Source of the DNA: an uncultured Bacteroidota bacterium
Lineage (GTDB): Bacteria; Bacteroidota; Bacteroidia; Bacteroidales; P3
DNA: 49,574 nt
Direction of reading: 5' to 3'
Assembly: GCA_902790215.1 (NCBI GenBank)
Contig: CADAQX010000014.1
Coordinates: forward strand, 1 to 49,574
In this document: positions 8,605 through 16,194 of the stretch, piece after piece
How positions within the stretch are numbered: position 1 is the stretch's first letter
Layout: each line of letters begins with the position of its first letter
Notes under the pieces: model-generated
Seen by the model: the letters and a program-made list of their open reading frames with translations, nothing else
Told to the model about the DNA's origin: nothing
The model's database searches: none
Translations under genes and position numbers: made by a program

Positions 8605-11600
8605 TTACTCCTCCTCAAACATACGTTTCGCAAACTCTTCTTCCGTCAGCACCACCTTCCAATGCTCCTCGTCGCGGCGCATATTGGGCAGCGTGTTGTC
8701 ACCGTTCACGTAGATGACGTCAAATTCCGTATCGCGGGTGCGGATATCCATCTTGTCGAAGAACGCGCAGAGCTTTTCGTTGTCAACCTCCTTGCAGTTG
8801 CGCCAGATGACCAGCGTCTTCAATCCATCGCGATGGGTCTTGCCCTGCACCACGCAGATGTTGTCGTCCAGATGCCAATCTTCCGTCTCCACATTCAGGC
8901 CTATCAGGTAGTTGAAGGTCTCCACCATATCCACCTTTGTTTCTACCAATTCGTTGTCCTTGGTGGTCTTCAGCGTCATCGCAAAGGGATTCTCAAACCA
9001 TTTCAGATTCAGCAACGAGTCGCGTGTCTCTGTGTCGAGCAGATAGCTGAGCATATAGCTCTCCTGGAATTCCTTCGACTGGAACTCCAACTGTTGCTTC
9101 TTGATTTCAAGGTTATTCAGCGTATCCTCGTATTGCTCTAAGCGGATGTATTTTAAGCATTGGGAAATGCCGTTGCGGGAAACAGGTTTGCCATTTTTCC
9201 ATTCAGAAGAATAAATAGCCTTTACTACACGAGTTTTTGTTGCAACATCAAAGTAGTTATTTACTTCTACAAGACAAAATTTTCTGTTTTTTTTATCGGC
9301 TCTATTCATCTCAATTACCGCATGCCCTGTTGTACCTGAACCTGCGAAATAATCAATAACCATTGCATTTTCACCAATATTTAATACTTTCAAACTATCT
9401 ATTACGGCATATAAGGACTTGGGATAAGAAAACACATTTTCAGTACCAAATAACCCCTTAATTAGATTTGCCCCATTAGAAGTTGAAGAATACTCACTTT
9501 TATCCCAAATAGTAAGTGGAAGTATTCCTTTATCATTTAATCTGGATTTAATATACACAGCCAACTTCCCCGTTCTGTCGTAACGAATTTTCATATTAGA
9601 TATCTCAGATAGTGCCCTTTCTAATCCCCACTTCCATCTTCTTGGAGTCCCTTCTTCATCAATTGGATATAGTACAGTTTCGTCAGCATTACAAGGTTCC
9701 AAAATCTCATATTCGCCAATTTCACTATTCCAATTCATCTTAGGAATTCTAACTGTTGATTCTGTAATATAGAGTGGATAATACATTGTTGGAGCATCTT
9801 CTTTCCAGCCGCCATGCTTTCTGAAATTGACCCATTCAAATTGACCATCTTCATCTTGCTCACCATATCTATCATTTTGTTCTTGTGTCCTTTCCAATCT
9901 ACCAATTTTAGTGTCTTCGTCTTTAGAACAAAATATTGCATATTCATGGGCAATAGAGAAACCAGATTCTGTAGAACGTCCAGATGGGTTATTTTTAATC
10001 GCAACAGTTCCTCTTATATTATATTCTCCATATAATTGCTGAATAATGTAATATAATTCATGCAATTGAAAATCATCAATAGTTACACATGAAAGACCGT
10101 CAATTGCAAGGAGTTTTTTCCCTGCAGAAACCCTATCGGCAATCATTGATGACCAAGAACTCTTTTTATAACTATTCTTGTATACGATTTCACTTGCCGA
10201 AGTGTTATATGGCGGGTCAATGTATATTCCATTCACTTTATTTCTATATTTTTCCAGCAGCAATTCTAACGCCTGGAAATTTTCGCTATTAATCAGCAAT
10301 CCATTCGTCTGCTCATCTACATTTTCCATACTCTTTACCAATTGGTGCTTGAACTTAGTCCCAAAGAAAGCGGTATCAAGAACAAGGAACGGATTCTGCT
10401 TCAAGAATTCTATGGTCAGAGGCTCACTATAGGATTCTGTCACAATATCGCCTTTAATCTCATCGATGGCAAACAGGCGTACCCATTCCTTGCGCTGGTC
10501 GTCATTGGCAATAATCTCTGGGTAGAGTTTCTCGGGCACACGGTCGAGGGTGATGCAATAGTCGCTCTGCACCACAAATTTCTTCTTCAGCCACAGTTTC
10601 TTCTGGAAGTTCTCCAGCTGCGCCAGCATCTGGATAATCTTCTGCCCTACCTGCTTGATGGCTTTCACTATGGCCAGCTGACTATTGATGTGCTGCGGGT
10701 CGAGGTCGTCGATATGCAGCACTTCGTTCTTGATATAGAAGTCTAACTCGCGGCTGAGGAATCCACCCAGGTCTTTATGTATGAAGTAGTCGAACGAGTT
10801 CTTGGCTGTATAATCCGTCAGGTGTTTCTCCAGCAGGGTGCGGTCGGCATTGTCCTTGGTGGGCATCTTTACCGTGAGCAGTTCTCCGAAGTCGGCAGAA
10901 ACCTGTGGCACAATGGCCTCCATCGCCTTGCTCATCAGGTCTTTCTGCTTGGTGGCCTTTGGCATCAGTTCGTAGGTGAAATAGATATTCAAATCACCCT
11001 CAGTAGTTACTTCAACCACGTGTTCGCCCTCATTCTCGGGTTCCCAAAGTGCAAACCGACGTTCCATATTGTTTGCTGCCTTGTTGTTGTTTTGCTCCGT
11101 AGTGGCATCCTTCAGCACGAAATGCACCTTTCGCCTTGAGGTGGGCAGCACAAAGGTATAGTCGCGGAAATATTCCGAGGTCTTGATGTAATATTGGTCG
11201 CTGTTGGCCCAATGCAGCTTCACCTCCTCGCCGTTGTAGGGGATGGCGTAGGTGTTGTCCTTGTAGCGTCGCTTGGATATAAAATCGCCACCATCGTAAT
11301 AGCGGCTGAAGAACGTCACCAGATGCGAGAATACCTCCCCCTCCATATCTTCTGCGCTGCCACCTTGCGCCACCAGCGCTTTCAGCTTTTTGTATTCAGC
11401 CACGTTAGGATTTGAGTCTGGCAACGTATCTATATCCATACCTGCAAACATCTGCTCAATCTCTGCCATACGCTGTTTGGCTTGCTGTGCATTACCACCA
11501 TCGCCCTGCAGGGCAATCTTTACCTGTGGCAGTAAATCAACTTGTAGAAAGCGATTAATCTCGTCGCGTTTCTGGTTCATGATGCGGTAGATGCCGAAGT

Positions 11601-11673
11601 CAAGCTCAGCATGATCCATCATAAAGATTTCTTGCAGCTTCTCTATGAATTTTCTGTAGTAATCGGTTGCCAT
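8605..11673 (-). CDS. Site-specific DNA methyltransferase (beta-class, DPPY; type III Mod-like)
   Basis: Second gene of the operon. Motif IV IDPPYNTSASEIVY lies near residue 485, and motif I DYFAGSGTTGHAV comes much later, the order of beta-class amino-methyltransferases such as type III Mod (N6-adenine or N4-cytosine). About 450 residues precede motif IV, far longer than usual Mod N-termini. I chose ATG 11673 (MATDYYRKF, 1022 aa), 13 bp after the helicase stop. A TTG at 11694 would add seven residues and overlap the helicase by 8 bp. Bases about 9170-10440, covering the catalytic and presumed target-recognition region, are visibly more AT-rich than the flanks, which suggests domain exchange. 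It likely protects self DNA and gives the system its sequence specificity. Confidence 0.9.
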   Translation of the reverse strand: MATDYYRKFIEKLQEIFMMDHAELDFGIYRIMNQKRDEINRFLQVDLLPQVKIALQGDGGNAQQAKQRMAEIEQMFAGMDIDTLPDSNPNVAEYKKLKALVAQGGSAEDMEGEVFSHLVTFFSRYYDGGDFISKRRYKDNTYAIPYNGEEVKLHWANSDQYYIKTSEYFRDYTFVLPTSRRKVHFVLKDATTEQNNNKAANNMERRFALWEPENEGEHVVEVTTEGDLNIYFTYELMPKATKQKDLMSKAMEAIVPQVSADFGELLTVKMPTKDNADRTLLEKHLTDYTAKNSFDYFIHKDLGGFLSRELDFYIKNEVLHIDDLDPQHINSQLAIVKAIKQVGQKIIQMLAQLENFQKKLWLKKKFVVQSDYCITLDRVPEKLYPEIIANDDQRKEWVRLFAIDEIKGDIVTESYSEPLTIEFLKQNPFLVLDTAFFGTKFKHQLVKSMENVDEQTNGLLINSENFQALELLLEKYRNKVNGIYIDPPYNTSASEIVYKNSYKKSSWSSMIADRVSAGKKLLAIDGLSCVTIDDFQLHELYYIIQQLYGEYNIRGTVAIKNNPSGRSTESGFSIAHEYAIFCSKDEDTKIGRLERTQEQNDRYGEQDEDGQFEWVNFRKHGGWKEDAPTMYYPLYITESTVRIPKMNWNSEIGEYEILEPCNADETVLYPIDEEGTPRRWKWGLERALSEISNMKIRYDRTGKLAVYIKSRLNDKGILPLTIWDKSEYSSTSNGANLIKGLFGTENVFSYPKSLYAVIDSLKVLNIGENAMVIDYFAGSGTTGHAVIEMNRADKKNRKFCLVEVNNYFDVATKTRVVKAIYSSEWKNGKPVSRNGISQCLKYIRLEQYEDTLNNLEIKKQQLEFQSKEFQESYMLSYLLDTETRDSLLNLKWFENPFAMTLKTTKDNELVETKVDMVETFNYLIGLNVETEDWHLDDNICVVQGKTHRDGLKTLVIWRNCKEVDNEKLCAFFDKMDIRTRDTEFDVIYVNGDNTLPNMRRDEEHWKVVLTEEEFAKRMFEEE

Positions 11674-11686
11674 ATTTTTTTGTGTT

Positions 11687-14506
11687 TTAATCAATAGTGA
11701 ATCGTATGGTGAACAGATCCTGGCTTTTGGTGTTCTGTATCATACGTTTTTCCAAATCCCTTATCATCGTCTTTCGCTGTTCGCTGACTTCATCCTCACG
11801 CTCCTCCAATTCGTTGCGCAAACGGCGACGCTTGCGCTTCAGCTCCTCCACCTTCTTTTCGAGAGTCAGCTTCTCGGCTACGGTTTGGGCATTCCGCGCA
11901 TCACGCTCCGCTCGGAGTATTTCGTTGCGAATCGACTTTATCTCTACCTCAAGGCTGTCAACCATATCATGTTCCCAGGCGAAGATACGGTCCTCTTCCT
12001 GCTTGAAGTAGGTGGTGTTGCGGCTGTCAATCTCGCGCAGGGTGGCGGTGGCGTGCTGCTGCTGGTTGGATTGCAGTTTCTGCTGAACCTCCGATGTGAG
12101 ATTTTGGGGTGACTCCATCGTTGCCATCAGGAGCATCAATCGTTCGCATTGCTCCTGTGTAAGAAATCGACCATCATCGGTGAAGGCTGTGAAGAGAAGA
12201 TGCTGCTCTTCGTCGAGGGAATCGACTTGCAGACACGAAAGCAACATCCAGCCGGAACGATAGCGCAGGTCGTCGGGCAGCTGGACATTCAGGCGAGTGG
12301 TTGAGGGAGAGAACCGGAGTGTGCCTGTGGAATCAAAAGGGATTGTGAGGGCTTCGTTCAACACATGTTGAGCCAGCGGGTGCGACAACCGATAGGCTAT
12401 GCCATCGCCCTGCTGAGAGAAGAGACGATAGAGACCCGACGGAGAGCCTGCCATAGGCTTCTTCAGCATGAAAGTATGCTGCTCGTCGTTAAAGGTGGCA
12501 TCAGCATGCAGTACATATTTTGTCAGTTCCCAGAAGATATACTCATAGCGATTGAGGAAAAGGCCTGTGGTGTCGTGCGTCATACGCAGATGCTCCTGCA
12601 CATCGATGTCGAAGTTCTCCAACACTTCGTGGCGGACGCTGTCCATACGCTCGTCGATTTCTGCTTGCATATCGGCTTGCAGACGGCTGAAGGCGACCTT
12701 AATCTCGGCTTCCGTTCGGCATTGCTGATAAATGTCGTAGATGCGGCTCTCTATGTCGAGCGAGTCAACACGACCCAGCACCTCGTCGCTGGCTCCAAAC
12801 ACGTCGTCGAAGAGATGGAACTTGTCGGAGAGTAGGTTGAATACTCGCACATCGGCAAAGTTGCGGGTATTGATGAAGTTGACCACCACCACATCGTGTT
12901 TCTGTCCGTAACGGTGGCAGCGACCTATACGCTGCTCTATGCGCTGCGGATTCCAAGGCAGGTCGTAATTCACCACGAGTGAGCAGAACTGCAGGTTGAG
13001 GCCTTCTGCAGCAGCCTCAGTGGCAATCATTATGTCGGCTTGGTGTTCGAAATAATCCACCACAGCGGCTCTTCTATCGGCCGTCTTCACACCGCTAACT
13101 CGATCGGGATGAAGTCGGCACCAGCGGTTGTATATCTCAGTCGTCTGTGGGTCGGTTGCACGGCCGTTGAAGATGACAAGACGGCCGGCATAGCCATGCG
13201 CTTCGAGGAAATGTACCAGATAAGCTTGTGTCCGGGTGCTCTCAGTAAAAATAATTGCTTTGCGAGGTGCACCCTCTACGGCTTGCTGCTTAAAGGCTTT
13301 GGTTAGTGCTTTGAGCAAAGCATCGCTTTTGCTGTCGTGGTCGATGCCACGCGCCATCTCGATGAAACGTTCTATCTGTGTAATCTCCGCTTTGAGTTTG
13401 ACAGGATTCACCTCCTCGTTATCGTCCACAACATCTTCGTCCAACAACTCTTCGGGTTCATACAGTTCTGTCTCTTCGGCAGCGATGTCAACCAATTCTT
13501 CGGGGTTGAGACGTTCCACCTGCAATGTTTTGAGCATCCGCTGCAAGCGCTGGCGAATATGGGTGAGGGTGAAGATGAGTGCGTAAGTTGATGAGGCCAG
13601 AATCTTGCGGATAATCATGGTCGTCAGCTTTCGCTGCTGGGATGGAATAGAATAGATGTCGTCGCGACGTAGGAATTCCGACAACTCGCTATAGAGCTGC
13701 TGTTCAATATCGGTGGCTTGGAATTTCTGCGTCAGCGCATGACGATTGGTATAGTTGATGTATTCCCGCACATCGCGCCGCAGGGTGCGCGTGAATAGTG
13801 GCGCTATGCGGCGACGCAATTCTGGCAGTTCATCCCCTTTGCCATAGGTGGCACGGAACGATTTCTCGCTGCCGAAAAGCTGCGGGTTGATGATGCTGAC
13901 AAGACCATAAAGCTCCATCAGCGAGTTCTGAAACGGTGTGGCGGTAAGCAGTAATTTTTTCGAGCCGCTAAGTGCATCGCTCACAGCAATGGCGGTCTTC
14001 GCGCTGCTGCGGTAAACATTGCGTAGTTTGTGTGCCTCATCGACCACCGCCAGTTCGAAACCCTGACGGAGTATGTCCACTTTGTAGCGGGCTACGAAAT
14101 TGTAGGAGCAAATGACAATACACCGTTTGCCAAAGCCTACCTGACGATAGTTACGGCTGTCAACGATGATGTTGGGCAAGCCGAATTTGTCAGTCAGCTC
14201 GGCACTCCACTGCTTTCGGAGTGCAGCAGGGCAGACTATAATGATATTGCGTTTGCCCGCTGCCCAATACTGACCTATAACTAAACCAGCCTCGATGGTC
14301 TTTCCCAAGCCCACCTCGTCGGCAAGGACAACGCCTTTCGACAATGGGGAACGGAAGGCAAAAAGAGCCGCCTCTACCTGATGGGGATTGATGTCAACAG
14401 CAGCACTGAGCAAAGATTGAGAAAGACTTTCCAATCTGTCGCCCACTGAACGCGAAGTGAGCAGCTGAGCGTAGTATTTGGCTTGTTGTGGAGTAATTAT
14501 GGGCAT
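11687..14506 (-). CDS. SNF2/HepA-like helicase of the restriction operon
   Basis: 939 residues, first gene of the operon. LADEVGLGKTIEAGL (61-75) is the SNF2/RapA-type Walker A, AVVDEAHKLRN (153-163) motif II, LLTATPFQNS (186-195) motif III, and NYDLPWNPQRIEQRIGRCHR the SNF2 motifs V-VI. The C-terminal 130 residues are a charged coiled coil with runs such as KKVEELKRKRRRLRNELEER. Related helicases occur as DrmD in class 1 DISARM and in helicase-methylase-ATPase style defence operons; neither the DrmA/B/C proteins nor BREX proteins are present here. Probable role: a translocase acting with the Mod and Res proteins. The start MPIITPQQAKYYAQLL at 14506 is preceded by a long structured leader. 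Confidence 0.88.
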   Translation of the reverse strand: MPIITPQQAKYYAQLLTSRSVGDRLESLSQSLLSAAVDINPHQVEAALFAFRSPLSKGVVLADEVGLGKTIEAGLVIGQYWAAGKRNIIIVCPAALRKQWSAELTDKFGLPNIIVDSRNYRQVGFGKRCIVICSYNFVARYKVDILRQGFELAVVDEAHKLRNVYRSSAKTAIAVSDALSGSKKLLLTATPFQNSLMELYGLVSIINPQLFGSEKSFRATYGKGDELPELRRRIAPLFTRTLRRDVREYINYTNRHALTQKFQATDIEQQLYSELSEFLRRDDIYSIPSQQRKLTTMIIRKILASSTYALIFTLTHIRQRLQRMLKTLQVERLNPEELVDIAAEETELYEPEELLDEDVVDDNEEVNPVKLKAEITQIERFIEMARGIDHDSKSDALLKALTKAFKQQAVEGAPRKAIIFTESTRTQAYLVHFLEAHGYAGRLVIFNGRATDPQTTEIYNRWCRLHPDRVSGVKTADRRAAVVDYFEHQADIMIATEAAAEGLNLQFCSLVVNYDLPWNPQRIEQRIGRCHRYGQKHDVVVVNFINTRNFADVRVFNLLSDKFHLFDDVFGASDEVLGRVDSLDIESRIYDIYQQCRTEAEIKVAFSRLQADMQAEIDERMDSVRHEVLENFDIDVQEHLRMTHDTTGLFLNRYEYIFWELTKYVLHADATFNDEQHTFMLKKPMAGSPSGLYRLFSQQGDGIAYRLSHPLAQHVLNEALTIPFDSTGTLRFSPSTTRLNVQLPDDLRYRSGWMLLSCLQVDSLDEEQHLLFTAFTDDGRFLTQEQCERLMLLMATMESPQNLTSEVQQKLQSNQQQHATATLREIDSRNTTYFKQEEDRIFAWEHDMVDSLEVEIKSIRNEILRAERDARNAQTVAEKLTLEKKVEELKRKRRRLRNELEEREDEVSEQRKTMIRDLEKRMIQNTKSQDLFTIRFTID

Positions 14507-14531
14507 AAAGAATCGCGGAACTTTGCTTACG

Positions 14532-14640
14532 ACCTTTTAGGTGTTCCACGACCCATACATCAGATAAGTAAAGCCCGCGATTTCTCGCAGGCGTTTACTG
14601 CTTTACTCTGATGTATTTGAATTGTGGAACTTCAAAAGGT
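14532..14640 (-). promoter_or_regulatory. Large structured leader (candidate regulatory RNA) of the restriction operon
   Basis: A nested inverted repeat of about 109 bp between the operon promoter (14754) and start codon (14506). Pairs on the plus strand: ACCTTTT 14532-14538 with AAAAGGT 14634-14640; GTTCCAC 14543-14549 with GTGGAAC 14624-14630; ATACATCAGA 14555-14564 with TCTGATGTAT 14607-14616; then an inner hairpin from GTAAAGCC with GCGA-TTTC-TCGC at its tip and GGC-TTTAC. CCGCGATT in the tip (14575-14582) is exactly complementary to AATCGCGG at 14511-14518, five bases upstream of the ATG. This arrangement suggests translational or transcriptional control. A palindromic mobile element remnant is an alternative. 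Confidence 0.7.
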
Positions 14641-14753
14641 ACAGTTAGAGCGTAAACGCTATGTGTATTTTAAACTATTTTAATACTATATATCTGTTTT
14701 TTAATTACTTGTTTTATTGTGTTATTATTCTTCTTTCCTATCAAAATCAAGTG

Positions 14754-14761
14754 CAAATATA
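14754..14761 (-). promoter_or_regulatory. -7 promoter element of the helicase-Mod-Res operon
   Basis: TATATTTG on the minus strand, 248 bp upstream of the helicase start, giving a leader of about 240 nt that includes the hairpin at 14532-14640. No better TAnnTTTG match lies closer to the gene. Confidence 0.6.
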
Positions 14762-14915
14762 CGTTTTTTTTCTATTCTAACACCTTTCAAGATGGCAATT
14801 TAATTGCAAGTACGCATATTTCAACTGATTACATAATACCATTTAACAAAAATGGGGAGAAAAACAATCCTATTAATTTAGGCAATCTCTGGTGACAGAA
14901 GTATATTTCATGGGG

Positions 14916-15057
14916 TCGTGCTACACGCTACAGTGCTACAGTTCGGGTTTGGCGACAACCGCATCAGGAAAAAGCAAAAAAACTGTCAACCAAAAACAGG
15001 AAAAGACACTATCGTCAGTCGGATGCTGACCGTTACGCGTTACAGTGTAACAGTTCG
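14916..15057 (+). repeat. Two-unit repeat A block at the upstream edge of the restriction operon
   Basis: C-type unit at about 14916-14945 and T-type unit at 15028-15057, separated by a spacer that matches that of 5227-5291 for about 63 bp (CGACAACCGCATCAGG, AACTGTCAACCAAA, AGGAAAAGACA). Direct orientation relative to the block at 5197. The downstream end GGGTTTGGGCTTTGCGG is shared with the copy at 18259. The rest of 14762-15143 shows no gene. Confidence 0.85.
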
Positions 15058-15143
15058 GGTTTGGGCTTTGCGGAGCAGCGGGGGAACGGGGGCAGCTTGG
15101 TACTCTTGCCGATGGTAATCATGTCCTCATTGGTAGGCTGGCA

Positions 15144-15365
15144 CTACTTTATTGCCCCTGTCTTCAATTCGCTGTCGAGGAAGGAAAAGACATAGCGGGG
15201 ACTTTGGTAGTAAAGACGTGTACGGTCGTCAAGCAGACGCTGGTAGGTGTCAGAATTAATCACGATAGAAAGAGCCTGCTCCATCGAGAGACTTGGCTCT
15301 CTTTCCATTAATAGCAAGGCAAGATTCTTTACCATGTCGATGGTCATTTGGTCACGTTCGCTCAT
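15144..15365 (-). CDS. Hypothetical 73-aa protein, third gene of the DUF3791-DUF3990 cassette
   Basis: Starts MSERDQMTIDMVKNLALLLM and overlaps the DUF3990 stop by 4 bp (ATGA), so it belongs to the same operon. Predicted mostly helical, with a central MEQALSIVINSDTYQRLLDD stretch that resembles the short helical DUF3791-type partner proteins. No catalytic motif. It could be an antitoxin-like or accessory partner of the DUF3990 protein; this is inferred from position only. Confidence 0.75.
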   Translation of the reverse strand: MSERDQMTIDMVKNLALLLMEREPSLSMEQALSIVINSDTYQRLLDDRTRLYYQSPRYVFSFLDSELKTGAIK

Positions 15366-15835
15366 ATTCGTCTCAATAGTTTTATGGCACGTTCTGTGCC
15401 GAAAAAATACTGGATGGTAATGCCTTTCATATAGCGCAAATTATGGACTAGCGTCGGGAGGTCGATAATCTGTGTCTCGTAACGCCATAGTTGTACGCCT
15501 ACGCGGTCATTAGCGATGGGACCAATGACGATGTCGTAGTCGTGGGCAGGTGCCAAAGCAGGGTTATTACGATTGAGGATAATGAATTTTGCCCACTCCT
15601 CGCTGTATGAATCAAAACGAAGCACTCTCATTTCTCCCATGTGCGTTTCATCCACTTCGTATTCTATCACAGTAGGTTTGCCAGTTCCTAATTGGTCAAC
15701 TTTAGTAGATGCCATTTCCATGGCTTGGTTGTAATCGGCTGAGAGGTAGAACCCTCTTCCAAAATCCTTGTTGGGTTTCGAACGAGATAGGTCAATCTCA
15801 CTAAATGCCATATTTGTGCCGTGATATAGAATCAT
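15362..15835 (-). CDS. DUF3990 family protein, ADP-ribosyltransferase-like fold
   Basis: 157 residues. The N-terminus has LYHGTN and then DFGRGFYLSADYNQAMEMA, the H...Y arrangement seen in ART-fold proteins and diagnostic of DUF3990. An acidic residue from the third ART position is not certain by eye. DUF3990 genes commonly follow DUF3791 genes in gut Firmicutes and Bacteroidota, in compact cassettes that look like toxin-antitoxin pairs, but the activity is not established to my knowledge. It overlaps both neighbours by 4 bp: the DUF3791 stop upstream and the 73-aa gene start downstream. Inference: possible nucleic acid or protein ADP-ribosylating toxin or effector. Confidence 0.82.
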   Translation of the reverse strand: MILYHGTNMAFSEIDLSRSKPNKDFGRGFYLSADYNQAMEMASTKVDQLGTGKPTVIEYEVDETHMGEMRVLRFDSYSEEWAKFIILNRNNPALAPAHDYDIVIGPIANDRVGVQLWRYETQIIDLPTLVHNLRYMKGITIQYFFGTERAIKLLRRI

Positions 15836-16056
15836 ACAAGTTCCCCTCCTTTCCGATGGCAGTACTCGCTAATGTCATCTATCATCGACTGGAACGATTG
15901 AGTGTGCACATAGCCATAATGTCTGTCGATAAAGTCAATGCCTTGATAACGGCTCAAATAATTGAATGCCTGCTTCAAGGTAAGCCCAAACTGCTGACCA
16001 AAGGCACTGACAAATATTAGCGTCCACTCTATTTTGTCTTGATTGCTATATCCCAT
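15832..16056 (-). CDS. DUF3791 family protein (candidate antitoxin-like partner)
   Basis: 74 residues, MGYSNQDKIEWTLIFVSAFG onward, with LTLKQAFNYLSRYQGIDFI and HYGYVHTQS in the middle. The layout fits DUF3791: a helical protein with a conserved aromatic pair, always near DUF3990. First gene of the three-gene cassette, only about 15-20 nt downstream of the predicted transcription start. The role as antitoxin is inferred from gene order (upstream, small, overlapping by ATGA). Confidence 0.8.
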   Translation of the reverse strand: MGYSNQDKIEWTLIFVSAFGQQFGLTLKQAFNYLSRYQGIDFIDRHYGYVHTQSFQSMIDDISEYCHRKGGELV

Positions 16057-16077
16057 GTCTAATCAATTTTCACGTTG

Positions 16078-16085
16078 CAAAAATA
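16078..16085 (-). promoter_or_regulatory. -7 promoter element of the DUF3791-DUF3990 cassette
   Basis: TATTTTTG on the minus strand, 21 bp upstream of the start codon, leaving a very short leader. Confidence 0.6.
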
Positions 16086-16194
16086 CGCATTTTTTCTGGA
16101 TTGGCAAAATATAAATGAATGTGTATATGAGGGAATGTGTAAATACGTTAATGTGTTATGATGTTTCGGGCTGAGTGTGTGAGGGGTGAGGCGG

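Noticed and set aside
5383-14506. Assignment of the operon as DISARM or BREX
   Set aside because: DrmA, DrmB, DrmC, PglZ and BrxC homologues are absent on both sides; only the SNF2 protein resembles DrmD.
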